This document shows, in pieces, positions 34,073-46,075 of a stretch of 64,000 nucleotides of DNA. The number at the start of each line of letters is the position of its first letter. Position 1 is the stretch's first letter. The notes beneath the pieces were generated by a model. That model searched no databases. It had not been told where the DNA came from and saw nothing but the letters and a program-made list of their open reading frames with translations. A program made the translations under genes and the position numbers. Origin of the DNA: Metridium senile. Lineage: Eukaryota > Cnidaria > Anthozoa > Actiniaria > Metridiidae. The stretch is taken from positions 11,331,655-11,395,654 of the forward strand of contig OX459104.1 in assembly GCA_949775045.1 (NCBI GenBank). The letters are read 5' to 3'.

Positions 34073-34469
34073 GTTAGCCTGAATGAGCTATAGTGAACAA
34101 AGCCCCCCTACCGACCCCTCTACAGGTCATTTAGTTGTCATTTTAATGAGAATCTTATGAGGGGTCCACAATGGGTTTGGCGGGGTGCCGCATCTGGCTA
34201 ATTTAAACATTTGAAGCGGGATTCGGGATACCAGCCAGAATACAAGCGGGAATTTACAGTGAGATCGGGAATTTAAAAAAGACTAAATATTCGGGAATCC
34301 GGGGTAATCTGAGTGACGGGAAAAAGGACTTTGTAAAGCCTATTGTGTCGGCTACTTGCAGTCTAGCCTACTTTCAAGAACGCTGCCATGGAGAGAAAGC
34401 ACCGAATCATGACAAGCAATATTTTCACGGTAGAATAAATTTACCATCACGGTTGAAAACGCCTCTATA

Positions 34470-34950
34470 TATCAAGCTACAATCTTGGACAAAAAAAGTC
34501 TTCACTATTCGCGTCAAACGACAAAGGGGTCCCCTCATACCCTCACCCCCTGATCAATGTTGGTATGTATGTAATGTGGTGTATATATAGCACATTTCAC
34601 TTACGTCGTAATGTGCTTTACAATTAATCATTCTTATGGACCTCTGGCGGCTTATCATGAGAATTGAGTGTGGTCACGGCCAGGGTTCTTTACGTCCTCA
34701 GTGGTTCTTTTCACGAGTCTTTTACGTCCCACCGCGGGTGCAGTTTAGTGTGTGTAGTGTGGAGGGACGGGACTTCCGATTTAACATCATCCGAGAAGAC
34801 GGTATGGTTGGGTTCGAATATGCTTGAGCGATCATGCAACATTGATTAAGGGGGGGGGGGGGGGGATATAATAGACCAAAATAGGTTTTTGTATAATTTC
34901 TAATCAAAAAACACATTTTTTCAACATTTCTGTCCAAGATTGTAGAATGT
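34470..34950. mobile_element. MITE interrupted by a SINE-like insert
   Basis: ACAATCTTGGACAAAAAAAG and CCCCCTGATCAATGTTG return inverted at 34839-34857 and 34928-34946. The region between, about 34563-34838, is less AT-rich, contains GCACATTTCACTTACGTCGT and TTTTACGTCCCACCGCGGG, and resembles a dispersed sequence I know from coral genomes (memory only). Confidence 0.5.
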
Positions 34951-35186
34951 GACATTTGAAACAATCGGCGCGCCATATATTTTTGCTTGTTACAGATCAA
35001 AAGTCTCTAATATCAAATCCAGATGAAATCTTGATGTTATCATCAAGGACATACCGATCGATGACAATACCTCAAAAACTGGTGTTATATCTTTCCTATA
35101 CGTATTAACTGCTGCCAATTTTGAGTCTTGTTTGTCGATAATAAAATGGCTTTACAAGGAAATAGATGACACTTTAAATCAATTAA

Positions 35187-35368
35187 TTACTTTACTGCTG
35201 TTTTCGAATTTCTGCGAACTCAGATATACCAACGGTTCGTTGTGAAATACGCTATTGGCTGCCGTCAATCAAAGAACATAAAAGTAATTAGCAGCAGCCA
35301 AAAACGTATTTCACAACGAACCGTTGGTATATCTGAGTTAACAGGAAGACGAAGACCGCAGTAAAATT
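35187..35368. mobile_element. Palindromic MITE, TTACTTTACTGC ends, copy 1
   Basis: AACGGTTCGTTGTGAAATAC and its inverse flank a 50-base core with GGCTGCCGTCAATCAAAGA. A second copy lies at 45275-45450. Confidence 0.7.
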
Positions 35369-35421
35369 AAAGTAACTCGAGTATTATATTTTAGTATTTA
35401 TTGTCTATATTCAGATAGTAT

Positions 35422-35534
35422 GCGAGGCGGCTCTAGGGTTTGGGGATAGAGATAGATGGGCAAAGGGATCATCCTTGTAACCACCACCCCTCCCCTCCTC
35501 TTCCACAACCCCAAGAGACGCTACGCAGGCTAAT
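35422..35534. mobile_element. Short MITE, AGGCGGCTCT..GACGCTACGCAGGCT
   Basis: The inverted ends are imperfect. A related copy lies at 38525-38661 (GGTGGCGGCTCTTATT..AGAGCCGCTACGCAGGC). Confidence 0.5.
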
Positions 35535-35624
35535 GAAAAAAATTATTGCAATTAGGTGTCAATACAAAGAAACAACAAATAAAGAAACACATGTATAAAT
35601 TAGAAAACGAACAGATATATAAGT

Positions 35625-36130
35625 AATAAATAAATGAACAGATAAATAATAAATAAATAAATGAACAGATAAATAATAAGTAAATAAATGAACAGATAAA
35701 TAATAAATAAATAAATGAACAGATAAATAATAAGTAAATAAATGAACAGATAAATAATTAATAAATAAATGAACAGATAAATAATTAATAAATAAATGAA
35801 CAGATAAATAATTAATAAATAAATGAACAGATAAATAATTAATAAATAAATGAACAGATAAATAATTAATTTATAAATGAACAGATAAATAATTAATAAA
35901 TAAATGAACAGATAAATAATTAATTTATAAATGAACAGATAAATAATTAATAAATATAAATGAACAGATAAATAATAAATAAATAAATGAACAGATAAAT
36001 AATTAAGAAATAAATGAAACGATAAATAATAAATGAATGAATGAACAGATAAATAACTAATATATAAATGAGCAGATAAATAATTAATTAATAAATAAAT
36101 GAACAGATAAATAATTAATAAATAAATGAT
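35625..36130 (+). repeat. 27-bp AT-rich minisatellite
   Basis: The unit GAACAGATAAATAATTAATA plus AATAAAT repeats about 18 times. The long hydrophobic frame on the other strand is its shadow. Confidence 0.85.
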
Positions 36131-36786
36131 AAATAAACCAATAATGAATAATAAAAGATAAAATAGAAATGAAAATGATATATCAAAACTAATTAATATA
36201 AACATCAATTGGACTAGCACGTATGGTTCCTATATTCCCTTCTAGTCTTTCTCCACTGCATATTTTCTAGTATTGTTTACGTATATTTGTTGTATTTATT
36301 ATTAGTTTTCTTATAGTTTATGTATCTTTCTTTCCTCTATTATGTTCAGTTTGTAATACAGTGAAAATGGATCAAATTAAATTATCAATATCATACACAC
36401 ATCTCGGTCCTTGTCCCCTGCGCCTAATACCAAACCACAGGATACCCAAATAAAGGCATTATACAAAAAAATAATTACTGTACCTTGGCGAGATAAAAGA
36501 TTGAGAACATCTATCAGACAAAACAACGCTAATGTTTCTAAAATATTGATTAAAATTAAGTATGACTTAAACAAGTGTAGAGAGCGCGCGGTGACAGCAG
36601 TAGGCAATCTTACCAAACATTATCAAAACGTCTTCTTTAAATAAAGAAATCCACAAAAATAATTATGAACTATAGACTAGTCTAAATATCTAAACATTTT
36701 ACTCATTTTTGGTAGCTTGTTTGTGAGTTAAGCGCTTTGAAACCTGAACAGAATTTTAGCACAGATAAAACAACTGTATGACATAC

Positions 36787-36939
36787 CACAATTACAACAA
36801 GCGTTGTCTTCAGAACTGTCTTAAATTCTCGTTGTTCGTTTTTCGCTTTTTCAAGACTTGTGAAATGCATGGGATCCCAGGCTTTTTTCTCCATTTTTTC
36901 ATCGCCAGATTTCTCTCTCTGTTGTGTGTTATTGGCCAT
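36787..36939 (-). CDS. Orphan first exon of a membrane-protein gene
   Basis: ATG 36939 opens 51 codons that end TTGTAATTGTG before donor GTATGT, in phase 0. The peptide is charged (MANNTQQREK, MEKKAWDP, LEKAKNEQREF) and then turns hydrophobic (LKTTLVVIV), like a cytoplasmic N-terminus entering a membrane segment. No continuation exon was recognised downstream. Because its phase matches, it could in principle be an alternative 5' exon of the tetraspanin, but it lacks the cysteine-lysine pattern seen in the 31035 exon. A separate type II membrane protein or a decayed exon are equally possible. Confidence 0.35.
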
Positions 36940-37136
36940 AATACATTCGCAGGTGAACGGAAAGCTCAATAAGCGAATAATTGAATCAATCGGGTCAAAG
37001 GCTAATCAAGACTAGAGACGAGCGCGTGTATTGGAATGTTCTTGGATTCGTCCTTATCAATTCTATCGGTATGAAATTAATAATGCTATAGAATCTATAT
37101 TATAAAGAACCAAATGAGGTCGGTTATATAAGGGAT

Positions 37137-38515
37137 ATAGTGGAGCCTCTATAATACGGACACCAGAAAGCCTTAAGGAGGCTCGAAATGGTTTCTGTAT
37201 ATATCTATATACCTACTTTATATTGCATTTTATGCAGCATTATTGTGAAGCTACACAGTTAACCGATATATCATTTTAAAGCTTATGGATCTAGGATATC
37301 ATGTTCTTTTTTAAATTATTGCGTTTGACGTTGTCATGACAACAGCAGGCCGCTGCAAAAAGGACCTGAAATTCCTTTATTAAAGCTGATATCTCCAAAT
37401 CCTTTAGGTGAAAGTTTTTTTAAAACTTGTGCATGTCTAGTTCCCTACCTGTTCTTGCAACTGAGGAAAAATTAAAAAAATCTGTAATGCGAAACCTTGA
37501 AAATATTAAAAAAATGATTTTTTTCTAGATATAAATGGTTTTTCATTACATATTTTTCTTAAATATTATCTACTAAATCTTTACCTTAATTGGAACAAAT
37601 TGTCAAAAAATAAAAAAAATCTACCATTTCATTGTGTTGTTATTAATATAAATACATTGTGTACGCGTCAGAGGGGTCTTGTAAAATTGGCGATATTGCG
37701 CGCGCGCTCAAAAAACCATTTCGAGCCTCCTTAAATAGAGCTGGAATCTCAATGAGGACGGTTATATAAGGGCGTATTTAGGATATAGTGGAACCTCTAT
37801 AATACGGACAACAAAAAGCATTAAATACAGTTGCATCTGAAAACACAAAGGTCGGTATTATAAGTGTGTAATTAGTGGAACTTCCCTCTATAATACGGAC
37901 ACCAGAAATCATAAAGACAGAGATGCATCTGAACTCACAATAAGGTCGGTATTATAAGGTTGTAATTAGGATATAGTGGAACCTCAACAATACGGACACC
38001 AAAAGGCTTTAAATAAAAATGCACCTGAAATCACAATGAGGTCGGTATTATAAGGGCGTATTTAGGATAAAGTCGAACCTCAACAATACGGACAACAAAA
38101 AGCATTAAATAGAGAAGCATTTGAAATCACATCGAGGTCGGTATAGTAAGAGCGTATTAAGGATATAGTGGAACCTCAACAATACGGACACCAAAAAGCA
38201 TTAAATAGAGAAGCATTTGAAATCACATTGAGGTCGGTATAGTAAGAGCGTATTAAGGATATAGTGGAACCTCAACAATACGGACAACAAAAAGCATTAA
38301 ATAGAGTAGCATTTGAAATCACATTGAGGTCGGTATAGTAAGAGCGTATTAAGGATATAGTGGAACCTCAACAATACGGACACCAAAAAGCATTAAAAAG
38401 AGAAGCATTTGAAATCACATTGAGGTCGGTATAGTAAGCTAGAGCGTATTAAGGATATAGTGGAACCTCTATACACCAAAATCCTTAAATAGATGCATCT
38501 AAAATCACAATGTAA
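37137..38515 (+). repeat. 96-97-bp tandem array, pogo-end-like, about 9 copies
   Basis: The unit ATAGTGGAACCTCAACAATA..CGGACACC..GCATTAAATAGAG..GAGGTCGGTAT repeats to 38515. The first unit is split by the element at 37177-37730. AGTGGAACCTCTATAATACG resembles pogo/Tigger termini, and a reversed end GTGTCCGTAATATAAAG lies at 39095-39111. Confidence 0.75.
37177..37730. mobile_element. 554-bp TTAA-type MITE inserted in a tandem repeat unit
   Basis: TIRs GGAGGCTCGAAATGGTTT and AAACCATTTCGAGCCTCC sit between TTAA copies (37173-37176, 37731-37734). Uninterrupted neighbour units read GCATTAAATAG, so a single TTAA was duplicated. The ends resemble GGTGGCTCGAGG of the 9255 element. It contains GTTGTCATGACAAC, a perfect dyad, at about 37330. 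Confidence 0.85.
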
Positions 38516-38524
38516 CTAAACTGG

Positions 38525-38661
38525 GTGGCGGCTCTTATTATGGTTTGGTAGGGTGATTGGGAAGGGAGGGGGAGGGGTTCAAATGTGTGAGCCTGCAGAA
38601 ACCGTCTCTTTCTATAACCTAATCCTCTCCCAACCTCAAGAGCCGCTACGCAGGCAACAAT
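38525..38661. mobile_element. Short MITE, second copy of the 35422 family
   Basis: GGTGGCGGCTCTTATT is mirrored imperfectly by AGAGCCGCTACGCAGGC, with GGGAGGGGGAGGGG inside. Confidence 0.45.
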
Positions 38662-39364
38662 GAAACCGAATGAAGATGACCAGAAAAGGTATACTTTATC
38701 AAAAAAGGCCGCATAACATATTTAATATGACACTACATGGCCAGAGAAAATTAAAGTGTCTGCTGTACAGCAGAACATCTTAATGGGACACAGAGATGTA
38801 TGGAATTAAGAGGATCAAATGGCGAGAGAAAGGTATTTGAACATAATACAGATACCGAGAAAATTATCCCCATTGACAGTGGTTATTTTACAACAAAAAA
38901 ATGGGGTACAATAAAACTTCCCCAGACGCGTATACCACGTCACTAGTTCCAACGAAGAAGCTTTTATCAGTCTTGAGACCAGAAGCTAGTTTCTGCGTAG
39001 GACTGAGGCTAGTAAGAGGTCGATGCATCCTATATTAATCACTCTATTTTGCAGGACCTCTATATTACGAAAAGAGCTCATACTCTGGATGGACGTGTCC
39101 GTAATATAAAGTCCAAGAATTGCTTGATAATATCAGAAGGTTTCCAAGTGTCTATTACCAAGAGAACACCGATGTGTGATTAGACTTTTAATCGTGAAAT
39201 AGTAGAATATTATCGCACTATCATCGACACAGAAAATGAACTACGCGAAACTAAAGGGCAACTGATAAAACAGGCCATCGTAAAGTAAATAATAAAATTG
39301 CATTGTTAAAACTCGGTTTACTAAGTTAATTAAAAAGCCTATAGGTAATGCAATCAGTTTTATA

Positions 39365-39545
39365 ACAGATAAACGCGCGCTCTGATTGGCTCTTTAGCTA
39401 TTAGTAAAAAATCTATGGAGCATGCGTATGAGCTGGGGTAAAATTTCTTTCAAAAAAAGTCTTCGATAGAACGCGCTTATAATTACTGATTGGATGCTAA
39501 AGAGTGTGACGTTATTTTTGAGGGCGCGCGCAATCGACGGTCGGG
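39365..39545. repeat. GCGCGCTCTGATTGG repeat pair
   Basis: AACGCGCGCTCTGATTGGCT and, 110 bases on, ACTGATTGGATGCTAAAGAG with GGGCGCGCGC. These motifs recur before the recombinase-like frames at 39873 and 63662. Confidence 0.35.
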
Positions 39546-39872
39546 TATTTCTGTGTTTTGACGCATGCCTATTCGTTAGCCTTTTTGAGAAATAGTACAT
39601 AAGAAATATTTTCTATAGTGTAAATGTCGTGAAAAACTTAGAATGAACTTTACTATCGACATTTATTATATGGCTACGATAGTACGCGCGCTCTCCTTGG
39701 CTGATTTCCTGTCTGATATATTCCCATCTCAGACCGTTACCATGACAATTGGTCCGGATCGTGTATCAAATTTGCTTGTTTGTTTACAATTTTCACGGCG
39801 CGAAATTTGACATTTTCCCTCGTTAAATAAGAAATTTATAAGCAAATAAAACAAAAAGAGAACAAACAAATT

Positions 39873-40244
39873 ATGAGCGACGAAGAGGACCATTCTCCGA
39901 GTGAATTTTACTATACTGACGAGTTTGAAATGGAGGAATTAACAACAAACGAGCTCGAAGTGGACATGCAAAATGAAAAACAACAAGATAACAGTATAAC
40001 AGTTTATTTGCCATTAATCGTAATAATTAAACTTACAGACTATATACATGAAAAAGTTTATATAAAATGGCGAGGATATCTGATAGAAAGCCAAGATGAA
40101 AACAATGATGAAAACACAGCTCCTAACCGTCAACAACAGATTGAAAACTTCATAACAAACCAGAAAGCTAAAAATATGATTAGAAAAACCAAGTTGGACA
40201 TGAACATACTACATTATTTTCATTTTGTCTGCTATATAAAAGCA
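39873..40244 (+). pseudogene. DUF3504/Crypton-like N-terminal region, broken by a MITE
   Basis: ATG 39873 starts a 138-codon frame. The acidic leader EFEMEELTTNELE is followed by QQQIENFITNQKAKNMIRKT and KLDMNILHYF. The latter matches the N-terminal helix of DUF3504/KIAA1958-type tyrosine-recombinase-like proteins (family pattern F..NQ..KNT.RKT..D...). A 46-base stretch between GATAACA and AACTTACAG could be a small intron; splicing it gives DNNYIHEKVYIKWRGYL. From 40245 the frame runs into a palindromic MITE and stops, so the catalytic domain is missing. The upstream region has CGCGCGCTC and TTACCATGACAATTGG motifs. The family assignment rests on remembered patterns. Confidence 0.45.
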
Positions 40245-40476
40245 ATGGTCAATGCTTTAGCTGTGCGTAATTCTATTTATTGGTACTAGAGTACAAACAC
40301 TAAAAGTGTGCAATACTTTGTACTATTTACCACTAAATAGTGTTGATTAAACAATAGAGAACAAAAGAATTTGCATAATTTAGCAGTATTTAGTGGTATT
40401 TATGTTGCACACTTTTAGTGTTTGTACTCTATCTGCGTGCATAAATAGATTAACGCACTCTAAGCATTGACCATTC
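40244..40476. mobile_element. 233-bp palindromic MITE ending the 39873 frame
   Basis: AATGGTCAATGCTTTAGCTG and GTACAAACACTAAAAGTGTG return inverted, ending GCATTGACCATT. CTAGAGTACAAACATTTTAA at 25832-25851 is a diverged relative. Confidence 0.75.
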
Positions 40477-41572
40477 CTTAAAACATCACAGCCTTTAAAT
40501 CCTCCGTTATACACGCATTGATTGTAATAACTGTATAATATTATGATACTATACTCGTACGTGGTTAGATATTCGCGTCTTAGAAGTCAAAGCAAAGTTA
40601 TTTTGGCCATCCAATTCTGAATGAGGCTGGAGTTGCTTTCCGGCTTGCTCTCGTGAATGCAAATTCCAGCGTTTCGAGAGGAATTGGCCGCATATCAAGT
40701 ATTGTATCAAAAAAGGCATTTTTGTACATTATGGGAAAGTGAAAAAAAGGTATTCATTTTAGTTTATAAACCGGCCTTCAAACATGTTCCAAGTCTTTAG
40801 CTGCCGCTAATGGATTATCAGTGCGCTTGGGCTTCCTGTGGATTTGCAGACTGCTGGTGGAAAAGGTATCATTCTTGTACCCAGGCCCTACTTACACTCC
40901 AAATTACCCTATAAACCGGTTGTCTAGGCAATATTTCGACAGCAAGTCCTCACAGCGCATGCATCCCAATATATATGCGCGCCAGACTCTTTGGTTATAC
41001 CACAGTGAGCCCAATGGTAACTTTGAATGTTAAGTAGAGTAGAAATATTCAAATAAAAGTAGATTTATGTTTTTTTTAATAGATAACTTAATTTCTGTAT
41101 TAAAGCAAGTTGAACAATAAAAAAATTCCACACGATTAACCGAAGTTTTTAAATCGTTCCTGTCCAGTGCTTTGCTTTGTATACATTTGTATAATATTTT
41201 ATATCGTTTATAGAAGACATTTATTATTTATCTGAATAGTTTTTTATGCATGTAAATTGTTCTTAAAACTCATTTATGGAGAATCAATAAAATATTATTT
41301 TCCCCACTGTAAAGCAAAGGGAAAGACCTTGAAAGAAAGGTCGGCTTCGTTTTACACCGTTGGTTTCGAGCAATGCTGTTCATCTTTATGAGAAAAGGCG
41401 ATGAAATAAAGCACCTCGATCTAATATTCATGTACATGCCTAACATTCTTTCCAATCTTGGAATAATCTGTTACTATTGACCCTGTTGAAAAGGGTGTAT
41501 AAATGGCGGGCTTATTAAATAATATAATCTTTTTAATCCCGCCTGTTAGAAGCAGCTAAATTTGGCAGTCAA

Positions 41573-41829
41573 GGGACGGACAATTCGATATTTGATAATG
41601 GGAGGGTGAAATCCCCAAAAAAAATTCGAGCAAGGTCTCGATCCTTAAAAAAAAATCGTGAAATGCAAAATATGTCATAAAACAATATCGAGCATGCTTA
41701 TAAACGAATATCGTGAGAAAACAAAATCGAACAAACTTAAAATTTGAAGGGGGTCGAGCAAGGTCCTGACCCTTAAAAATGCATCGTCACCACCTCCCCT
41801 CCCCTCCCCAAAACAAATGGTCCGTCCCT
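41573..41829. mobile_element. 257-bp element, GGGACGGAC ends
   Basis: AGGGACGGACAATTCG is mirrored by AATGGTCCGTCCCT. The interior has TCGAGCAAGGTC repeats and a G/C-tract border. Partial relatives with GGATGGACCATTAG start at 33163 and 42627. Confidence 0.55.
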
Positions 41830-43914
41830 AAGTTAATGGAAGGGCACAACTGCAGCCTGTACTGTTCGTTGGAAATGCTTCTAATCTTGAATAATAGTCT
41901 TACCTGCTAAACGAATTACAATGAATTACTAAGTATTAAGCCGCTGCACGAGCAATTTTTATTGATATTTTTGCCTCGACGGAAGGAAAAGTTGATTGTG
42001 TAAAAATGGAAAAAGTGTCTTTGACGTGGAAAATATGGCATACGATCTTTTCCTTTCAGTACAATATTCAAAACATCAAGTACGCAGTCTTGTACACGTA
42101 GATTGACAAGGGAAATGTGATGATACAGACAACAAAATCTACCTATAGAGAGAAATGCAATAAAATGAAATTTGCACCACAATAAAAACGATAACTATAA
42201 CGATACCCGACGTTTCGAGCTTTAGTACTTCGTCCGAGTAAAATTAAAGGCAAATCTCTTTTTTCCAGACGAAAGGCTAAATCTCAAAACGTCATTAATC
42301 ATTTTTTACGGTGTACATTTTATCATTGCACATTGATCGGTTATATAAAACACCGACGTAACCTATACTAGTTTACTCAACACGATCACCGATTTTTTTA
42401 GAACAAAAAATATGAAGCAGAATTATTGACCTTCTTTACCAGCAATATAACATTTTGTCCAGCAGATATAAGTTATTTACCGTATCTTCAAGGAAAATTT
42501 ATCAAATAGTTGTTGTCGTCACAATCAATTACAATAAAAAAAAAATGTAATTACAATGCTGAGCGTCTTTGAGGGAATTTAAGTTTTCAAAGGAAAATTT
42601 AGCGAACATGAAAAAATATGAGTAGGGATGGACCATTAGGGGGAGGGGGAGGGAGGATAGAGACGTGATCGGGCAATCGCCGAAAAGAAATTCGAGAAAA
42701 GCTATATCTGGTACAAAGAGAAGATATCGTGCATTGGTTTACCCCAACTTACTCAAATATCAACATACATCTGCGATTAAGAGGATTGCGCGCGCGACTC
42801 AATGATAAACTTTTTAAATACAATCGTCAAGCGTTCAAGTCTAAAATATTTGTCAACTATGTAAGAATCATTTGTAGAGTATTCTATGATATTGATCTGA
42901 TTTGAAAATGGTCAATAAAAGCGCATAATACACATAGTAAAACTAATATAGTTGTTATCGTTGTATAACCGGCATGTATAGTAATGAAAGACACCATGAA
43001 AGACATATTTCTAAACACGACCACAAACATAGCCCACGCGACCTCAAGGTCATCTTAGGATTAAACTATTCCATTTGTCCTAAAACTACAGCCGTTAAAG
43101 CTATTGATGAAGGCGTATGCACTCTTATAGAATATCACTGCTTTTTAATAAATTTGTCGTTGGATGAAAAAATAGAGTTAAAAATTGTGAATTGAACAAG
43201 TTGGCCGAGTTCGTGTTAACATCTGTTGAGGGCAGATCGCTAGAATTGTAACTGTATACATTGTAATTGTAACTGTATATATAATACACTGAATCAACAT
43301 TTTTTTATAAGATTTATCTCGTCTCCCTGATCAAATATATAATGAAAGTTATTCTTATGATTTATATTATGTTTGTTGGACTATTGCACTCTAAATTGAT
43401 GAATTTTGTCCCACTGTTTAAATCTCGCGCAATAGAGTGCTTGTGTTAAACGGGTATTTAAATGACTGTCGGCTTCATGCGCGCTTTGCACGCAAAAGAT
43501 ACGAACTACAATAATAAATTAACTTTATATACTGAGCAGTTTAGGGCATTTTCATAGAATACAAATAATATATCCGTGAAATTCAATTTGCTCAATAGTA
43601 CCAAATAGTCTAATTAAACAACATAATTGGCATTAATTGCACTGAATAGTAATAATAATAAATTTCACGAATATACTGATTGCACTCAACAAGATAGTCT
43701 GCTATAAAGATAATTATTAAATTAACAAAAAGCTATCTTACCCAGTAAAGAAAGCTGCACATCGCCAATGGTATTCGTAGGCACTCCATGTTAAAGAAAC
43801 CCTTTCTCTTCTGGAGTTGCAATTCTTTAGTGTCATCCATATTAGCAACTACAATGGTCACCCTACTGCGTGTTACTTTGCTCCTGTTACGGCCCTATTA
43901 AGTTCGTGAGGTAA
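41830..43914. other. Gene-poor stretch
   Basis: Holds a GACGTTTCGAGCTTTAG segment (about 42210) that occurs inverted at 46047, a partial GGGA-type MITE (42627-42720) and small dyads near 43380-43680. No supportable gene. Confidence 0.4.
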
Positions 43915-44395
43915 CGTTCGTTGCACGATGGAATTGAAACACGGTTCGATTTGTTCGATCAATCAGCGAGGCAAAGTTGCACTAAGGAATGTGCGCTACG
44001 AAACTGTAACACTATTCAATTTGAAGTTTTTGAGGAGACAATGCACGGTGGAATGTGCAGCACAAGTAATATTCAGCTCAAAGCTCGCAAGTGTTGGTTG
44101 CACGTTGGAATGAATAGAATTTGCGTTGAAATTGCAACACTGTTCGATAGGGAGCTCCTGTTGCTCGAGAACGATATTGCACGTGGGAATGAATGAAATG
44201 CAGCTTTAAATTGTAACATTACTCGACCGAAGGTCCCATGTCCCAATGAGTGAGTCACGTTGCAATGGGTAACACAGTTCGATTCCAAGCTCTCAGTATT
44301 CGTGAGTGAGGATTTTAATGCGATCTTAAATTGTAAAACTTAATATTCGAGTAAAGGACCCACGTGTAAGGTGGGATGAATGAAGTTAAGCCGTG
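43915..44395 (+). repeat. Degenerate ~75-80-bp minisatellite
   Basis: Recurring pieces are GTTGCACG.TGGAATGAAT, AAATTGTAACA.T.TTCGA and CTCGAGAACG-like borders, about six diverged units. Open frames here follow from the repeat. Confidence 0.55.
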
Positions 44396-44681
44396 TTCAC
44401 ACTAGAATACTGACAAATCGCCTGGACGGGCTAATCGTCTTATTTTGCGGACAAGGCATCTGGTGTGTAATCGGGATGAGAACAATTTGAGACGCAAAGT
44501 CGTCTCATGATTTTGTTGAATTCTATAAATTAATGTATAATTAACGTTGTCGTCATCATTTTTTCCATATAGTTATTGCAATCATTTACATCTCCCATTC
44601 ATTTCTTTATTTTGTCCATATTAATTGTAAGAGCACTGAGATTGGTGTAGTGCGCTAGGAATTATATAGAGATTACTTTAT

Positions 44682-44810
44682 GGTTAGTGAGTGCGTACGA
44701 TTTTTATTCACGAGTTGTGAAGAATTACAAACGAACAAGCGAGGCTCTACGAGCGAGTGAGTTTGTAATTCTTCACAACGAGTGAATAAAATCGTACAAG
44801 CGAACTAGCC
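44682..44810. mobile_element. 129-bp hairpin MITE
   Basis: GTACGATTTTTATTCACGAG and TTGTGAAGAATTACAAAC return inverted, ending GAACTAGCC. Confidence 0.7.
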
Positions 44811-45274
44811 ATGATGTAAGTACTGAGATTTCTTTTCAACAATAATGACAACATGCATCAAATATACCATTATTCAATGATTAAAAAACTTCAATGTTTT
44901 CTTTCAAAATTTTAAACAACGAAAAGTAGCAACAAAATCATGAAAAATACCGTTGTAAAAGGCAAATTTACTTATCTTCGATGCTTTTCAAAAGCATTAT
45001 TAAATGGTTAAATAGTCTTGCATTGTGGGAGTCTACAGGACAGTTGTCCTTGAGGCATTTGTCAGTTTAAAGTTTGGCTTGTCAGTTAGACGTTAGTTGG
45101 GATACCTGTGGTGCGTTGTTATGCTCGGGGACGAATAAAATATCGAGCAGAAGGGGAAAGGAGATCAAAATGTAGACGAAAAAAGCACTACTACTTCAAA
45201 TACCAGTTAACAGTTCAGGTTTTTTCGTCAGTACTGGAACCGTTAGAAATTTTCGTTCTTTGTCAACTAACAGT

Positions 45275-45450
45275 TTTTTCGTCATTCTGCGAACTCAGAC
45301 ATTCTAACATTTTGTTGTGAAATACGTTTTTGGCTGCTGCTAATTACTCGGCACCCTTTTATGTCTTTGATTGACGGCAGCCAAAGACGTATTTCACAAC
45401 TAACTATTGGAATGGCTGAGTTTGCAGAGAGTCGAAAACTGCAGTAGCCC
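45275..45450. mobile_element. Palindromic MITE, copy 2 of the 35187 family
   Basis: TTCTGCGAACTCAGACATTC and TTGTGAAATACGTTTTTGGC are mirrored. The core is reversed relative to copy 1. Confidence 0.65.
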
Positions 45451-45699
45451 CATTGAAACCCCCAATGAAGGTTTATTGCAACAAACAAATCAAGCACTGA
45501 ATCACAATTGTATGCTGAGAGGTACTAGCATGTAATAGAGATATTATTGTATTTCACGTAGGGGTAGTGAATGTGAATCCGAGTGTCCCCACATAGTATA
45601 AGCAGTGACAGTGAGCGTGGAATAAATATTTGGAGTGAATTTGAGGCGAACTTATGTGGTGTCACGTGACATTTCGTTTAGTGTTAATGTCTTTTTAAT

Positions 45700-45792
45700 A
45701 ATAGTTCCAAGTCGAGGTTCGAGTTGTTGCGTCAGCAAAACTATAATTTATCAAGCGCAACAACGCGAACCTCGACTTGGAACTATCATTTG
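45700..45792. mobile_element. Hairpin MITE, copy 2 of the 5166 family
   Basis: AATAGTTCCAAGTCGAGGTT is mirrored by AACCTCGACTTGGAACTAT. Confidence 0.7.
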
Positions 45793-46075
45793 TGGTCACT
45801 GAACAGAACTGTTGAACAGAACAGGACTATTGACTGAAATATAGATAAATATTAAACTAATAAGAATATATACATATTTCAATTAGTTGATCATCTAGAA
45901 ATGGTTGCATGATCTGAGACCGACAGGAATTGTGGGGACTCATTAAATTACACTATTATAATCAGGCTTGAATATTCATTCTTTCTTCTATTAAAGTGTG
46001 ACTAAATCAACGCATTTATAATTTTATAATTTGCATTTGCAAGGGCTAAAGCTCGAAACGTCAGTAAAGTTCCCA

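Noticed and set aside
34636..34849. Overlapping frames of about 60 codons at 34.6-34.8 kb
   Set aside because: They lie in a SINE-like insert within a MITE; no domain recognised.
35600..36220. 206-codon hydrophobic frame
   Set aside because: Nine-residue periodicity equals the 27-bp minisatellite; not a membrane protein.
36377..36644. Open frames on both strands near 36.5 kb
   Set aside because: The minus frame is hydrophobic and the plus frame basic, but neither has matching splice sites or a recognisable family.
45108..45320. 70-codon frame starting MVRCYARGRIKYRAEG
   Set aside because: Runs into a palindromic MITE and has no recognisable domain or splice partner.
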